Source: Artemia franciscana (lineage: Eukaryota > Arthropoda > Branchiopoda > Anostraca > Artemiidae). Taken from it: DNA of 64,000 nt. Below, piece after piece: positions 32,800-44,702 of this stretch; positions within the stretch are counted from its first letter, which is position 1, and every line of letters starts with the position of its first letter. A model generated the notes under the pieces. That model saw nothing but the letters and a program-made list of their open reading frames with translations. It searched no databases and was not told the DNA's origin. The translations under genes and the position numbers were made by a program. The DNA is taken from contig NW_027062863.1 in NCBI RefSeq assembly GCF_032884065.1, positions 1 to 64,000 of the forward strand. Direction: 5' to 3'.

Positions 32800-33020
32800 T
32801 TGTAAGTAGGTGGTGCGGAGACCGGTTGTACTCGGGTGAGGATTGGTGAGTAGACTCTAAATATATTTTAAGTGTGAATGTAATTAATAGTTATTTATGT
32901 TTTGTTTTGTTGTTTTTTTTTTCCCAAATAACGGGCCATTGAGCCCTTTGGGATATTTTTTGTTTATAAATGGATGGATATTGGTAATAAAAGGAACTTG
33001 AACTTGAACTTGAAATAAAA
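32800..33020 (+). mobile_element. Possible non-LTR retrotransposon 3' tail
   Basis: GGGCCATTGAGCCCTTTGGG is followed by an AATAAAAGG signal and AACTTGAACTTGAACTTG, like the short tandem tails of some arthropod LINEs. No reverse transcriptase coding was found upstream. Confidence 0.4.
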
Positions 33021-33400
33021 TGAGAATTAGATCTAAGGGAGAGACGAGGAGAGGGTGGAGGTGGAAATTGATGTATGATCCCCAGGGCCGTAGCCATGAT
33101 TTTTATTGGGGGGGGGATACAGATAAACTTTTAAAAAGGCATCAAAAATTAATATCAGCTCCCGTATGATTTCTGAGAATATTTCTGGTCCACGCTGTTA
33201 TAATGAAGTATCAAATGTTATATGTTATAATGTTATAATGTTAATATGTTATAATGTTATAATGAACATCAAAAACCAAAATGAGCAGAACTTATTCCGT
33301 ATAGGAGGGGAACTGCCCCTTCCGCATTCAAATTTCCACCTCATGGTCACGGAATCCTTGGAGGGTGCTCATTATACCAGAAATTGAGAGTTCAAGTCCT
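33021..33400. repeat. ATGTTATA minisatellite and flank
   Basis: Positions about 33213-33262 are imperfect reiterations of ATGTTATA. CAGGGCCGTAGCCATG near 33085 resembles ends of the hAT-like elements listed below, but no paired end with a target duplication was found. Confidence 0.6.
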
Positions 33401-33790
33401 TTTTTTATAAGTCGAAAGTGATTGGAGACCAACCAGCGGCGAGGACCATTAGGACGATTGGTTTGGTACGATCACCCCTTGGAAGAAAAAAAGAAAAAAA
33501 AAACATTCATGATCTAAAAAAACTGGCCCAAAAAGTACGAAACTCCATCAATTTTGTAGTTGGCAGTTTGAAAAATCTACAGTATGGTTCTCTGATATGC
33601 TAGACTAGAACTTTTGTTGGGTAGCATTAAACATAAATAGATTTTATGTATTTAGAATCAGCATAGAAAGCCAATTCTTTTGATGCATCTATTGCTATCA
33701 AAATTCCGTTTGTAATAGTTTCGGTTACTGTTGGGCCGAATCGCTATTTACTTACAGTTCGTTACCCCGAACTGTTCGATAGCATTTTTA
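33401..33790 (-). repeat. Composite-family fragment, reversed
   Basis: It matches the 3' part of the copy at 481-1690: GGTACGATCACCCCTT, TGGTTCTCTGATATGC, AAAATTCCGTTTGTAATAG and the terminal palindrome at CAGTTCGTTACC...GAACTGTTCG. Confidence 0.65.
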
Positions 33791-33956
33791 TGATTTAATA
33801 TTCACGTGGAAGAAACCTAGAAGTTAACTAGCTTGATCTCAATAATTTTGCAAGCTCTCCTTTGAAAAATCAAATTAATCATAAATGTCAGCTACTATTG
33901 GGGATACTAAGTGGTCAAACTTTTGAAAATTCATGAATTTTAGGCTGTTTCAGGAT

Positions 33957-34714
33957 CAGAGCCGTATCAAGGCCTTCTTTTTTGGGGAGGGGGCATACAA
34001 ATTTTTTGGCACTTTCGTATTACTCAGTACACACTCAATAAGTGAAGTTAGGCTCTTTCGTGAAACAAACTACGATGCATGTACATCTTCATTAAATATT
34101 TGGTACTTGTTCATTATTCAATTGATTCAATTCACAAGACACTTAAAGATTTTGCTGAGAAAATCCGGTTTTATAGCCACAAAGACATAACTCAATTTAG
34201 TTTGCTACGAATAGTGATACAAAATAGTGTCTGAACATGGATTTTGAAATGAAGATTTAGGATTTGCCAAAGACTGAAAAAGGGACAATTATATTTTTTC
34301 CGGGATAAAGGGTTGTTGTAATTTTACAATTTTTCTAAAAGTATTATATTTTCATCACATTTTGTTTTATTTCATTAGCTGTAAAAAAATAGTTTGGGCT
34401 TATGTATTTGCACATTAGGGAGGGGGCACGGATTATATCAAAAACATAACTTAACCTAGCCACCTCTATATATAAAATATTTAATTAAAATGTACCTGCA
34501 TCGCAGTTTATTTCACAAAAGAACCTAACTTCAAGTATTGAGTGTGTTCTGAATAATTCACAAGTACCAGAATTTTATTCGGGGACAAACTAACTTTGAA
34601 ACCATATCGAAAAATTTGTTTTATATTAGTTTTTGTTACGTTTTTGTCGAGTCGGGCAACATTTTGGGGAGGGGTTTGAAATCCACTAACCCCTTCCCCT
34701 TAGATACGGCTTTG
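33957..34714. mobile_element. hAT-like non-autonomous element with 8-bp target duplication
   Basis: The ends are CAGAGCCGTATCAAGG and, inverted, CAAAGCCGTATCTAAGG. The flanking 8-bp repeats are TTCAGGAT (33949-33956) and TTCAGGAG (34715-34722). A second pair of inverted arms lies inside (about 34003-34083 and 34491-34567, around ACACACTCAATAAGTGAAG). At 758 bp it has no transposase. An 8-bp duplication and a CAG start fit hAT elements. Confidence 0.78.
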
Positions 34715-34719
34715 TTCAG

Positions 34720-34929
34720 GAGGGGGGCCTAGGTGCACTCAAATTTTTTGTCACTTAAAAAGGACACTATAACTTTTAATTTCCGTTAGAATGAGCCCTC
34801 TTGCGATATTCTAGGACCATTTGGTCGATACGATCACCCCTGAAAAAAAAACACGCATCCGTGTTTTGACCGGGAACGTTCCGTGACCTGGAACTTATTA
34901 TTATTATTTTTTTAATATCGTTTGTCCTA
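34720..34929 (-). repeat. Composite-family fragment interrupted by a LINE
   Basis: GGGGGCCTAGGTGC, TCCGTTAGAATGAGCCCT and TTGGTCGATACGATCACCCC match the copy at 1195-1310. The family resumes at about 35675-35725 (GAGTCACTCCTTACTTACAG). Confidence 0.7.
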
Positions 34930-35655
34930 ACTATAAAACTTTAGTATTTCTGATGATGATGAAGACTGACCATGTCTTCAAAATATCCAGAACATTACCT
35001 TAGATTACCTTAAATCGCATTTACAGCGAGATAAGGTGGACTACATCCTCCTGTCGAACATCTCGCTTTTGAATTGATGAGGTGACAATTAGTGGGTGTG
35101 ATTAGGTGTGGCGTCCCACTGATACTTCCATTCCACGTTACTCCACTCCAAATCGACTGCATTTTTGAATAAATTAATTGGTTCACCTCTACACCAGTGA
35201 CAGTCTCATTGGAAAGACTGTTCCAAGTTGAGACAGCATGAACTGAGAAAAAGTTCGTCCTCTCTCTGCGTCTGAAGGGCTCCTGTTGCAGCTTGAGGGG
35301 CCTCGTGTCATAGTGGCAAGGGAGGCAGTAAAAATGGAGTTAGACATGTTATTTTGGTGTATTTTCTTGACAAAAATGGCATCTCCTCTGTGCCGCCGGT
35401 AAAACAATGTGGTATCTTCAGGCGATGCAGACGTTCAGGGTATGGAAGCTGTTGATGTGGAGCACAAAGCTTAGTTCCTCTTCTCTGTACACTCACTAGG
35501 GCTGCCAAGTCTCCCTTATACTGAGAATTTGTTACGGGGCAGCCAAACTCCAAATGTGGTCTTACAAGAGCATTATATAATTTTCTTATTATCAGAGGAT
35601 GGCGCGATGAATATGGTTCCTTTAATTAGTCCCAGGGCTCTGTTGGGCTTAAAAA
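34930..35655 (-). mobile_element. LINE remnant, C-terminal end of reverse transcriptase ORF (CR1/Jockey-like)
   Basis: Minus-strand frames encode LVRPHLEFGCPV, ALVSVQRRGTKL and LPYPERLHRLKIP, then (in another frame) YRRHRGDAIF, and further on a stretch resembling NFFSV...WNSL. This is the characteristic C-terminal region after the RT domain of CR1/Jockey-type LINEs. At least one frameshift separates the pieces. Only the 3' end is present, as expected from 5'-truncated retrotransposition. It sits inside a composite-family repeat. Confidence 0.82.
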
Positions 35656-35725
35656 CTTGCTGATGTCTTCATTACTATTGGACCGAGTCACTCCTTACTT
35701 ACAGTTCGTTACTAGGAGCTATTTG

Positions 35726-36138
35726 AGAGACACAACAAAGGTGTAGAAGCAACAAAATAAGTATAGATACCTTGCTGCCAGATCATTATAAATTTAATCT
35801 CAGTGTTGTGGGTCTGAGCTCAACGTTACGCATGTTTTCCATCCGTAAAAATCACAAATATTAATAATATACTCCGTATTGGGTAAAATACTTTGTGGAG
35901 CAAAAAATCATCACTGGACTAAAATGCGCGTATCTATAAAAGAAGAAATCGGTTAAAGGTGGGTGGGAACTTTCCTCTTTATTAATAATATTTTCTATGT
36001 TATTTATTTCAGGTCGACCACCAGCAATTGAATGAGTTTAAACAATGCATTTAAGCGTCTGTGCATGTACACGGCATAGTCTAAAACAACGCTATATCTA
36101 ATTTGTTTTGGCACTTAATAATTTACTTTCGATTTCAA
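35726..36138. other. No feature seen
   Basis: AT-rich sequence without recognisable gene or repeat, between two composite-family copies. Confidence 0.4.
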
Positions 36139-37748
36139 ACAGTTCGTGGTAAGGAACTGCAGTAAGGAGCGACCCGACTCAATAGTAAACAAAACTCTAA
36201 AAACAGGATTTTGATACCAATAGTTACAACAAATTAATTACATTTCAATGCTAATTTTAAATATATAAGCTTCATCAAGTTTAGTTTTACCCATCCAGAG
36301 TTAACAGCCTGGTAAAATGTGTGATATTTTAGAAAAGAGGGGGAAACCCACCTTAAAAGTAATAAAATCTTAATGAAAATCACAACATCAGATTCAGCGT
36401 ATCAGAGAACCCTGTTGAAGAAGTTTCAAGCTCCTATCTACAAAAAATGTGGAATTCTGTATTTTTTGCCCCAAAACAGATCACGGATGCGTGTTTATTT
36501 GATTTTTTTTTTCCAAGGGTGATCATATCGACCCAGTGCTCCTAGAATGCCGCGAGAGGGCTCATTCCAAGGAAAATTGAAAGTTCTATTGCTCTTTTTA
36601 AGCAACCAAAAAAATCATTCAATCATTTTTTCTAACAGTCACCGGATTAAAATTCTGAGATAGCCATTTTATTCAGCATAGTCGAAAAACCTAATAACTC
36701 TTGTTTTGGGGGACGACTTACTCCCCCACAGTCTCCGTGGGAGGGGCTGCAAGTTACAAACTTTGACCAGTGTTTACATATAGTAATGGTTATTGGGAAG
36801 TGTACATATGTTTTCAGGGAGATTTTTCTGGGTTAGGGGGAGGGGGTTATGTGGGGGACTCAATGGAGGAATGTCATGGGGGAAGAGAATTTCCATGGAG
36901 GGGCGCAGGATTTTCTAGCATTTCTTTCAAAAAATGGAAAAATAAATATGAAAAAGCTTTTTCGACTGAAAGTAAGGATCAGCATTAAAACTTAAAACGA
37001 ATAGAAATTATTACGCATGTTAAGGGTTTACCTCCTCCTAATACCTTGCTCTTTATGCTAAAGTATTTTTAGTAATTTCAAATATTGATTTTACGGCTTT
37101 TGTGATTCAGGGATTAGGACAAAATTTAAGCTTTTGTGTAAAGAGCGAGGTATTGACAAGGGGGTTAACCCCTTCTCATACGTAGTGAATACATACGAAT
37201 ATAGAAGTTCGTTACGTAAGTTAATTTGTAAGTTAAATATATTTTTACTAATAAAAACGTTCGTAAAAAAGTAAGGTCTAGTTACCTTTTTAAGTAACCA
37301 AAAGATTGGAGGGTAACTAGGCCTCCTCCCCCACTCCTTTTTTCTCAAAATCGACCGACCAAAGCTATGAGAAAGCCATTTAGAAAAAAAAGAAATTAAT
37401 ATTTGAATTTGGTTTTAATCATTCATGTGTGGAGTCTAAATCGAAACGTGCATTATATTCAAAAACGTTCAGAAATTAAATAAAAAAATAAGTTCTGTTT
37501 AGCTGAAAGTAAGGAGCGACATTACAACTTAAAACGAACAGAAATTACTCCGTATATGAAAGGGGCTGTTCTCTCCTCAACGCCCCACTCTTTACGCGTA
37601 AGTTTTTTACTGTTTTAAAAAGTAGATTTGAGAAAAAGAGTCAAAATTAAGCGTAAAGAGCTAGGCTCTGGGGAGGGAACAGCCCCGTTATATACGGAGT
37701 AATTTCTCTTCATTCTAAGTTTTAATGTCGCTCCTCACTTTCAGTTGA
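36139..37748 (+). repeat. Composite palindromic family, long copy A
   Basis: Modules in order: a terminal palindrome-like CAGTTCGTGGTAAGGAACTG with GTAAGGAGCGACCC; the AGAATGCCGCGAGAGGGCTC region; CTCCCCCACAGTCTCC; a first hairpin module with TACCTTGCTCTTTATGC and AAAGAGCGAGGTATTG; and an end hairpin at 37503-37748 whose arms start GAAAGTAAGGAGCGAC. The same order is seen at 38928-40275. No protein is encoded, and the mobility class is unknown. Confidence 0.8.
37503..37748. repeat. Palindromic hairpin module (GGAGCGAC type)
   Basis: Two arms of roughly 110 bp, beginning GAAAGTAAGGAGCGACATTA and meeting at GTTTTTTACTGTTTTAAA. Comparable hairpins lie at 40031-40270 and 46986-47226. Confidence 0.85.
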
Positions 37749-37984
37749 AAAAAAAATTTTGTATTGTTTAATAACTACCTATAGCACTGCTGGAACGAAG
37801 TAACTGTCAACTACGGCTGACAAAGATTCGAATGATTAGATGGAGGAAAATTTGGCAAATTCCATTTTTTTTGCGACGGTATTCAATTCAATAGGATACA
37901 TTATACCATTAATGCTACAGGTCCAGACTACAGGTACAGGCCAGACAAAAGAATGACTTCAAATGGTTAAAACTAAAAACTAAG

Positions 37985-38861
37985 CTAAAGCCGTATCTAG
38001 GAGTAAGGAGGGGTGGTACTGGGTTTGTACCCAATCCCTGAAATTTTAACCAAATCATAAAAAAGTAAAAAATAATGCATATTACAAGATTTCTTATACG
38101 TTTTGTATAATATAAGTTTCTTATAAGTTTTTTTTTGTTACAGGATCTTTTAATTGATGATTTTTTCGTTGGATATGCAAATTCTCCATTGGGGGGGGGG
38201 CATATTTCCTAGCATTATTTAAACAACAATCAGAAATTAAATAAAAATAAGTTTTTTCTACTGAGAGTAAGAAGCAAAAATTAAAACTAAAAATGCTTAA
38301 AATGAATTCCAGGTTGTTTACTGTTTGTGTAAATAATCATCATTCCTACGTGTATGTGTAGGAATATTGATTTGAAACAAAAAACATCATTTAAAAAATG
38401 AGAGGAAAGCGAATTCTCCGTATAATCTAAAACTGGGAGTTTTACCCTCTCATTTTATTCCATGCTCTTCGGTAGAAAAAAAAGAATAAAAAAGTATACC
38501 TTAAAGTGTCTAGATAAAAACGAATATCAATTGCAAATTCCTTAACAGTACACTAAAGCGAATTTATTTTAAGCATTTTAAATTTTAATGTTGTTCCTTA
38601 CTTTCAGTAAAAAACACTTGTTTTTCCTTATTTAATTTCTGAACGTTGTTTAAATAATCCTGATAAATCTGGCTCCCCCTCCATTGTGAATTCTCTTACC
38701 CTACGAAGTTTCTCCATGGAGAGAGCCTTTACCAAAAAAAAAAATCTCTACAAATCACATAAAAATCGTATTATATGTATTTCAGTTACTTTTTTACGAT
38801 ATGGCCAAAATTTTGGCGTGAAGGATACAAACCCAGTGCTCTCCCCTCGATATGACTTTAG
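37985..38861. mobile_element. Terminal-inverted-repeat element
   Basis: The ends are CTAAAGCCGTATCTAGG and, inverted, CTAAAGTCATATCGAGG. The inverted match extends outwards (AAAAACTAAG on both sides) and inwards to GGTACTGGGTTTGTACCC and GATACAAACCCAGTGCTC. The end sequences resemble the hAT-like element at 33957, but no clean target duplication is visible. The interior contains composite-family fragments. Confidence 0.6.
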
Positions 38862-38927
38862 CTTAGTTTTTAGCCACGCCATTCTTTTTCGATATACCTG
38901 TAGAATTAATGATAAAATTTATCAAAC

Positions 38928-40275
38928 AGTTCGTGGTAACGAACTGTAGTAAGGAGCGACCCAGCTCAATAGTAAACGAAACTAAAAAACGGAATTTTGA
39001 TAGTAATAGATATATCAAAACAAACGGATTTTCATTTTGATTTAAAACATATTGTTTCACCAAATTTAATATTACGAATAAAAAGTTACGAGCCTGAAAA
39101 AATTTGTCTGATCACGGGCGTGTGCTTATTTTTTTGTTTGTTTTTTTTTTTCCTCAGGGATGATCGTATCGACCAAGTAGTCCTAGAATGTTGGGAAAAG
39201 GCTCATTCTAATGAAAAATAGAAATTTTAGTGCCCTTTTTAATTGACCAAAAATTCGAGGGCACCTAGGTCCCCTCCCACGCTCAATTATTCCCAAAGTC
39301 AACGGATTGAAATTTTGAGAGAGCCATTTTGTTCAACATAGTCGAAACCCATAATAACTATGTGTTTGGGGCTGACTAACTCCCCCACAGTCCCCCGGAA
39401 GGGGCTGCAAGTTACAAACTTTGAACAGTGTTTACATACAGTAATGGTTTTTTGGAAGTGTACAGACCTTTTCAGGGGGATTTTTTGGTTGGGGGGATGA
39501 TGGGAGGGGGCTACGTGGGAGGATCTTCCCTTGGAGGAATTTGTCATGGGAGAAAAGAAATTCCATGAAGGGGGCGCAGGACTTTCTAGTATTATCTTTT
39601 TTTAAAGCAATTTCAACTGAAAGTAAGGACGAGCATTAAAACTTAAACGAACATGGTTATTACGCATGTGTTGGGTGCATCTCAAAAATATATCAATCAT
39701 TACACTGAAGTATTTTACTAATTTCAACTATTTATTCTACAGCCTTTGAGATTCCCCCTCGTATAAATAATGAGAATGTACGAATATAGAAGTTCATTAC
39801 GTAAGTTAATTCGTAAGTACCGTATATTTTTTTTCTAATAAGAAAGTTAAAATTAAAAATTCTAATTAACTTTTTAAGTAGCCGAAAAATTGGAGGGCAA
39901 CTAGGCCTCCTCCCCAACCCCTTTTTCCCAAAATCGTCTGATCAATCCTTTTGATTATTTATGTGTGGAGAGTCAAGATCAAAACATGCATTAATTCAAA
40001 AACGTCCAGATATTAAATAAATAAAAATTTCACTGAAAGTAAGGAGTGACATTAAAACTTAAAACGAACAGAAATTATTTCGTATATGAAAGGGGCTTAT
40101 TCCTCAACGCCCCGCTCTTAACGCTAAAGTTTTTTACTGTTTTAAAAAGTAGAGTGGAGAAAGACTCAAACTTTAGCATAAAGAGCGGGGCGTTGAGGGG
40201 GAAAAGCTCCTTTCATATACGAAGTAATTTCTGTTCGTTTTAAGTTTTAATGTCGCTCCTTACTTTCAGTTAAAA
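38928..40275 (+). repeat. Composite palindromic family, long copy B
   Basis: Same module order as 36139-37748. It opens with the clean palindrome ACAGTTCGTGGTAACGAACT and GTAAGGAGCGACCCAGCTC. The end hairpin is at 40031-40270, with arms containing CCCCGCTCTTAACGCTAAAG and its inverse. Confidence 0.8.
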
Positions 40276-40399
40276 AAATTTGTTTTTTTGTTTATTTTCT
40301 GAACGTTTTTGAATTAATGCATGTTTTGATTTTGGCTCTCCGCACATGAAGCTGGGGAGATTAAAACTAGAAAGAACAGACATAAAAAAAAAAAACTTT

Positions 40400-41380
40400 T
40401 TTGTTTCTGTGCGTGTTTTTCTTCAGCGGTCGTCGTATCGACCAAGCGGTCCTAGAATGTCGCAAGAGGGCTCATTCTAACGGAAATGAAAAGTTTTAGA
40501 GTCCTTATTAAGTGACCAAAAAATTGGAGGGCATCTAGGCCCCCTCCCGCACTCATTTTTTCCCAAAGTCAACGGATCAAAATTTTTAGATATCCATTTT
40601 GTTCAAAATAGTCGAAAACCATAATAAATATGTCTTTGGGATGACTTACTCCCCCACACTTCCCAAGCGAGGGGCTACAAGTTACAAACTTTGACCAGTG
40701 TTTATATACAGTAATGGTTATTGGGAAGTGTGCAGATGTTTTCAGGGGGATTATTTTGGGTTAGGGTGAGGGGCTGAGGGAAGAGGGGATCTTTCTTTGG
40801 AAGAATATGTTATAGGGGAAATATGAAAATTAAAACTTTAAACGAACAGAGATTATTACGCATATGAGGGGTTCATCTCCTCCTAAATACCTCGCTCTTT
40901 ACGCTTAAGTATTTTTAGTAATAACAACTATTTGTTTTACGGCCTTTCGGATTCAGGGGTCATTAAATAACAACGAAGACCACACTGCCTTTTCATCACG
41001 AACACCAAAAACAAGAAGAACAATAGGGAATTGTTTCCCACTGTCTTAAAAAATTCCCTATTGTTCTTCTTGTTTTTGGTGTTTGCAGAGGTCATTCTTA
41101 AAGAGTTGGGACAAAACTTAAGCTTTAGTGCAAAGAGTGATGTATTAACGAGGGGACAGGCCCCCTCATTTACATAATAAAAATATAAGAATATAAAAGT
41201 TCGATACGTAAGTTAATTCTTAAGTTACGTATATTTTTTACTAATAAAAACGTTCGTTAAAAATTAAAAGTTCTAGTTTCCTTTTAAAGTAACCAAACAA
41301 TTGGAGGGCAATTAGGCCTCCTCCCCACCCTTTTTTTTCCAAAATCATCAGATCAAAAAAAAAAATTGTAGCTTCCTTAA
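40400..41380 (+). repeat. Composite palindromic family, copy C
   Basis: It starts within the family at GTCGTATCGACCAAGCGG and runs through TACTCCCCCACACTTCCC, AATACCTCGCTCTTTACGC, a small hairpin insertion (separate entry) and AAAGAGTGATGTATTAACG to TAACCAAACAATTGGAGG. It is followed by a LINE remnant. Confidence 0.75.
40965..41089. mobile_element. 125-bp hairpin insertion with 7-bp target duplication
   Basis: Inserted in composite copy C. Flanks are GGTCATT on both sides (40958-40964 and 41090-41096). Uninterrupted family sequence would read GGGGTCATTCTTAAAG. Inside is a perfect 32-bp inverted repeat (41001-41032 and 41052-41083, from AACACCAAAAACAAGAAG) with a 19-base loop. No coding. Confidence 0.88.
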
Positions 41381-41389
41381 AAAAAATAA

Positions 41390-42570
41390 ACAAGACAGTC
41401 ACCTGTTTTGTCTCTCAATTGACATTACTGAATTGACATTATCAAACGCTTTTTTAAGTCCAAAAATACAACATATAACTTATTTTTTTCCTAATCCAGA
41501 ATTTTCAATTAATCCACTTAAAACAAGACTCTATCTGTGGTAATATAATCTTTTCTAAAACCTCCCTGTTCTTCTTTCGCAACTCCAATACACTCTAGTC
41601 AATCATTTAACTGGCTCTCTAAAATTTTCTCTAAGATTTTGCTAAGCAAAAGAGCTAAGGCTATCACCCAGTAGCTCTCATGATCCCTGGCACTCCCCCT
41701 TTGGAATATAGGTACCATTATCGATGTCCTTCATGTAGAAGGCCATACTCCATCACTAATAATTATATTAAATATGTAAACTAACACAGGTAATATCACA
41801 TTAAGTAACCTCTTTATCAAAATTGCTCGTACTCCATCTGTTCCTGGTCCAGACCTTCCTTTTATATTCCTGACAACTTTCCTAATTTCTTCTGACGACA
41901 CATCTCTTACCAATTCATAACCCTTTTCTCTCATAAGGAACAACACAAAATCGCTCCAATTTTCCTTACTTGCATTCCCCTTCTATGTTCTCTAAATAAC
42001 TTGACGAAGTATCGGCCGCTGGGATATCGGATAGGGCCTTTCTTTTATGATCATTTGATTTCATTTTTGACCAGAAATCTTTTGTATTACCACGATTAAA
42101 AGCTTGCTCAAGCTTCTTTTGCTCTTCTCTAGGGTTCTGCCACTGTTTTTCTTTTTATCAACCTGATATATTCTCTTCTTTTTCTTTAAATCTTAAGAAT
42201 AATTCATGATTTTCCTCAGATGAAGAGTAATTTTTAACTGCCTCTAGTAGATCTTCTTAATAATTTTTCATAACTTTCCACTCATTGTCAAAGAAATTTA
42301 CATTTATTTTCTTATTTAACCTTTCAGACTTTGGAGCACAATTATAAATAACTGAATCCAATTCACTCAGTGTCGTATTAACATCCATTGATGATTTGTA
42401 CATAATTTCAAGCCTTTCAATTGCCTCAGGCCTTAAAAGTTTATTTCCCAACGAATCCAGCTCCTTGCCACTCCACTTGGTCTTTAAATGCCCCTTATAA
42501 TAAGCACTTACTTCAAAATCATCTTTAGTCTTCTTCACTACATTTGTTGGTACTCCATCCATAATAATTA
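41390..42570 (-). mobile_element. LINE remnant, linker and reverse transcriptase N-terminal part
   Basis: On the minus strand, 42562-42257 encodes a frame from MDGVPTNVVKKTKDD to FFDNEWKVMKNY. Decayed linker sequence follows (REEQKKLEQAFNRGNTKDFW). At 41946-41731 are the RT-0/1 motifs VRNIKGRSGPGTDGV, LIKRLL and SDGVWPSTW. Downstream translated pieces read SYWVIALALLLSKILEKIL and EEQGGFRK, then LKKAFDNV near the catalytic block. Stops and shifts are frequent. Endonuclease and the C-terminal half are missing, so it is truncated at both ends. Confidence 0.85.
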
Positions 42571-44447
42571 AAATTTGTTATCTTGAATATCCATCGGTTT
42601 GACATGGCAAAAAAAATAGGGCAAGCTAGTTAGAGCAGCCCATTCCATCGGAAAATTCTTTTTCAAGCAGGGAATAAAACGAGTTATTTTTCCATTGAGA
42701 ATAAAGTGACGTTGAAACTATAACGAATATAAGTTATCCTATACATGATGGGGGTTATCGCTCTCCTTAACCCCCTACTATTTACGCTTTGACTAGTATG
42801 TTCCTGAAAACACTACGGATTGCAACAGTTATAGCCAATTAGTAGCTACTATTGTCATGTTTATTGACCTCCTCAATTTGCAGGAGGATACCACTCCCCT
42901 CAAAGCCCTATTTGTTAGGCGTAAATTCAACTTTTACCAGCTTTGATGTTAAAAACTAGTTTTCCTTTCAACACCCTATTCTGCAACAGTAGAGGAGCTA
43001 TCACCCTCTTTACATAAATAAAGAAAGCTTGGTTCAAATATATTTCTCTAAACAGAAGAATTTGGGGGGAGGGGCAAATTCCTCATCTCTGATATCAACA
43101 TGAACGATGTTTGATGCAAATTTTAATATTTTGGCTTAAAAAATGTACGTTGAAGAGTACCCGAGTCGTTTTATTGGGAGAGAGAGGAGGCAATTGTCCC
43201 GGGTGCAAAAATTCTAGGAGGACAAATTCCAAATAAATAATGTCACGGTATTTATTATTTTGATTTTTTTTTTTTTTTATTATACTAGAGTGGCGTAGCA
43301 GGTAGTAAGCATAAGCAAACTGAATCCAACATTCTCCTTCAGCTCTATTTATAAAAAATAAATAACTAGACCAAATTTGATTAATATTATGTTTTTTGTA
43401 ACGTTTGCATATAAATTTTGTTATTAGATGACATTTTTGTCAAAATGGGACCTGCAAATATTTGTGAAACAAAAGGAGACAACAATCAAGATATTGCCCT
43501 GGGCGTAAGAGGCCAGAACCACAACTGGATGAGCCCCCCTCCCCATACACATACACACAAATCCACAGGCCCTCCTTTTAATAGCTCATGCGTAACTACA
43601 GGACATTGCACAAACTGTTGGTATTACACGGCCTGTAATAGCGGTTCATCGTAAGGACCGTTCAGGCTTAGGCATAAAACGATAATTTAAACTGCACGAG
43701 CATAATCCTTATTCTCTGCACCCGTTCACAGAGGAACAAATTCTTACACCAAAAATTTTAAAGTTCTTATGGCTTTCACAAATACCATTTCGTTACATGA
43801 GCAGAGTTGGTACTCTCTCTTTCTTTTAATGTCTATAAAAAAAACTCCCAAATTCCATTGATTTTCCATTTTTACAACTTAATATGGACAAAATGAAATA
43901 TTAATCATTTTTTTTCATTTCGTTCTTAGATGTAAACACACAAAGAAGACCATATACACACTTCATCACAGATTTTCGTGCACGGGGACCATAATTTCAT
44001 AAATCATACGTCTTCACACGACTGTGAGCCCTGAAGCTAGAAGACTACATAAGCAACTTTTCGAGAAAGTCCAAGGTTTAGCCTCGATAGAATGCTTTTC
44101 TTGTAAATTTTCGCCCATATGAGCCCTCTTCTGACGTTCTAAGATCACTGGTACTACACAAACAAACACGCTCCATGACCGTCTTTGAGAAATACGAAAT
44201 TTTGAACTTTTGTAGGTAGAAGCTACACAAGGTTCTCAAAAATATCGGATTTGGTTATGTAATTTCCCTCAGTATTATTTCCACAAGTATTCACTTTATG
44301 CCTTTTTTATGCTCTTACATAACTCAAAAATTGCTTCTGGGGGAAATTAAATTATTAGCCCCTTAATGAGCTCAAAAGGTAAAACCATCTGAAGTAACCA
44401 ACAGTTTACAAAGACGTTTCGAAAAAAATCTGATGAAAAAAAATTAC
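42571..44447. other. Unassigned DNA with minor repeat fragments
   Basis: A degraded composite-family piece lies near 42690-42800 (GAATAAAGTGACGTTGAAAC, CCTACTATTTACGCTTTGAC). A possible reversed fragment is near 44100-44230. No gene is recognisable; the frame at 43418-43654 has no known motif. Confidence 0.45.
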
Positions 44448-44702
44448 CATTTATAGGTGATTCAGGAATAGTAACTGGAATTTTCCTTAGTCTTGTGAGT
44501 AAAATCTTATTTTGAAACAAACTTGCATGAATTCTTAAGAAGAGCCTGAATCCCCTAAAAAATTATATCATAGCATGACTGACGCTATTCTTGGAGGGTT
44601 TATGGCTCTTTTTAAAAATTTCTGTAAATTTTCTTTGATACTGATATCTTACTATTAAGACTAACGAAAATAATAATTACCATTCCTGAATCAGCTACAA
44701 AT
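44448..44702. mobile_element. Foldback element (~255 bp)
   Basis: The arms begin CCATTTATAGGTGATTCAGG and, inverted, CCATTTGTAGCTGATTCAGG, and match for roughly 100 bp with small gaps. No coding. Confidence 0.7.

Noticed and set aside
33083-33353. Possible further hAT-like element starting CAGGGCCGTAGCC
   Set aside because: The best inverted partner near 33340 is weak and the flanks show no target duplication.
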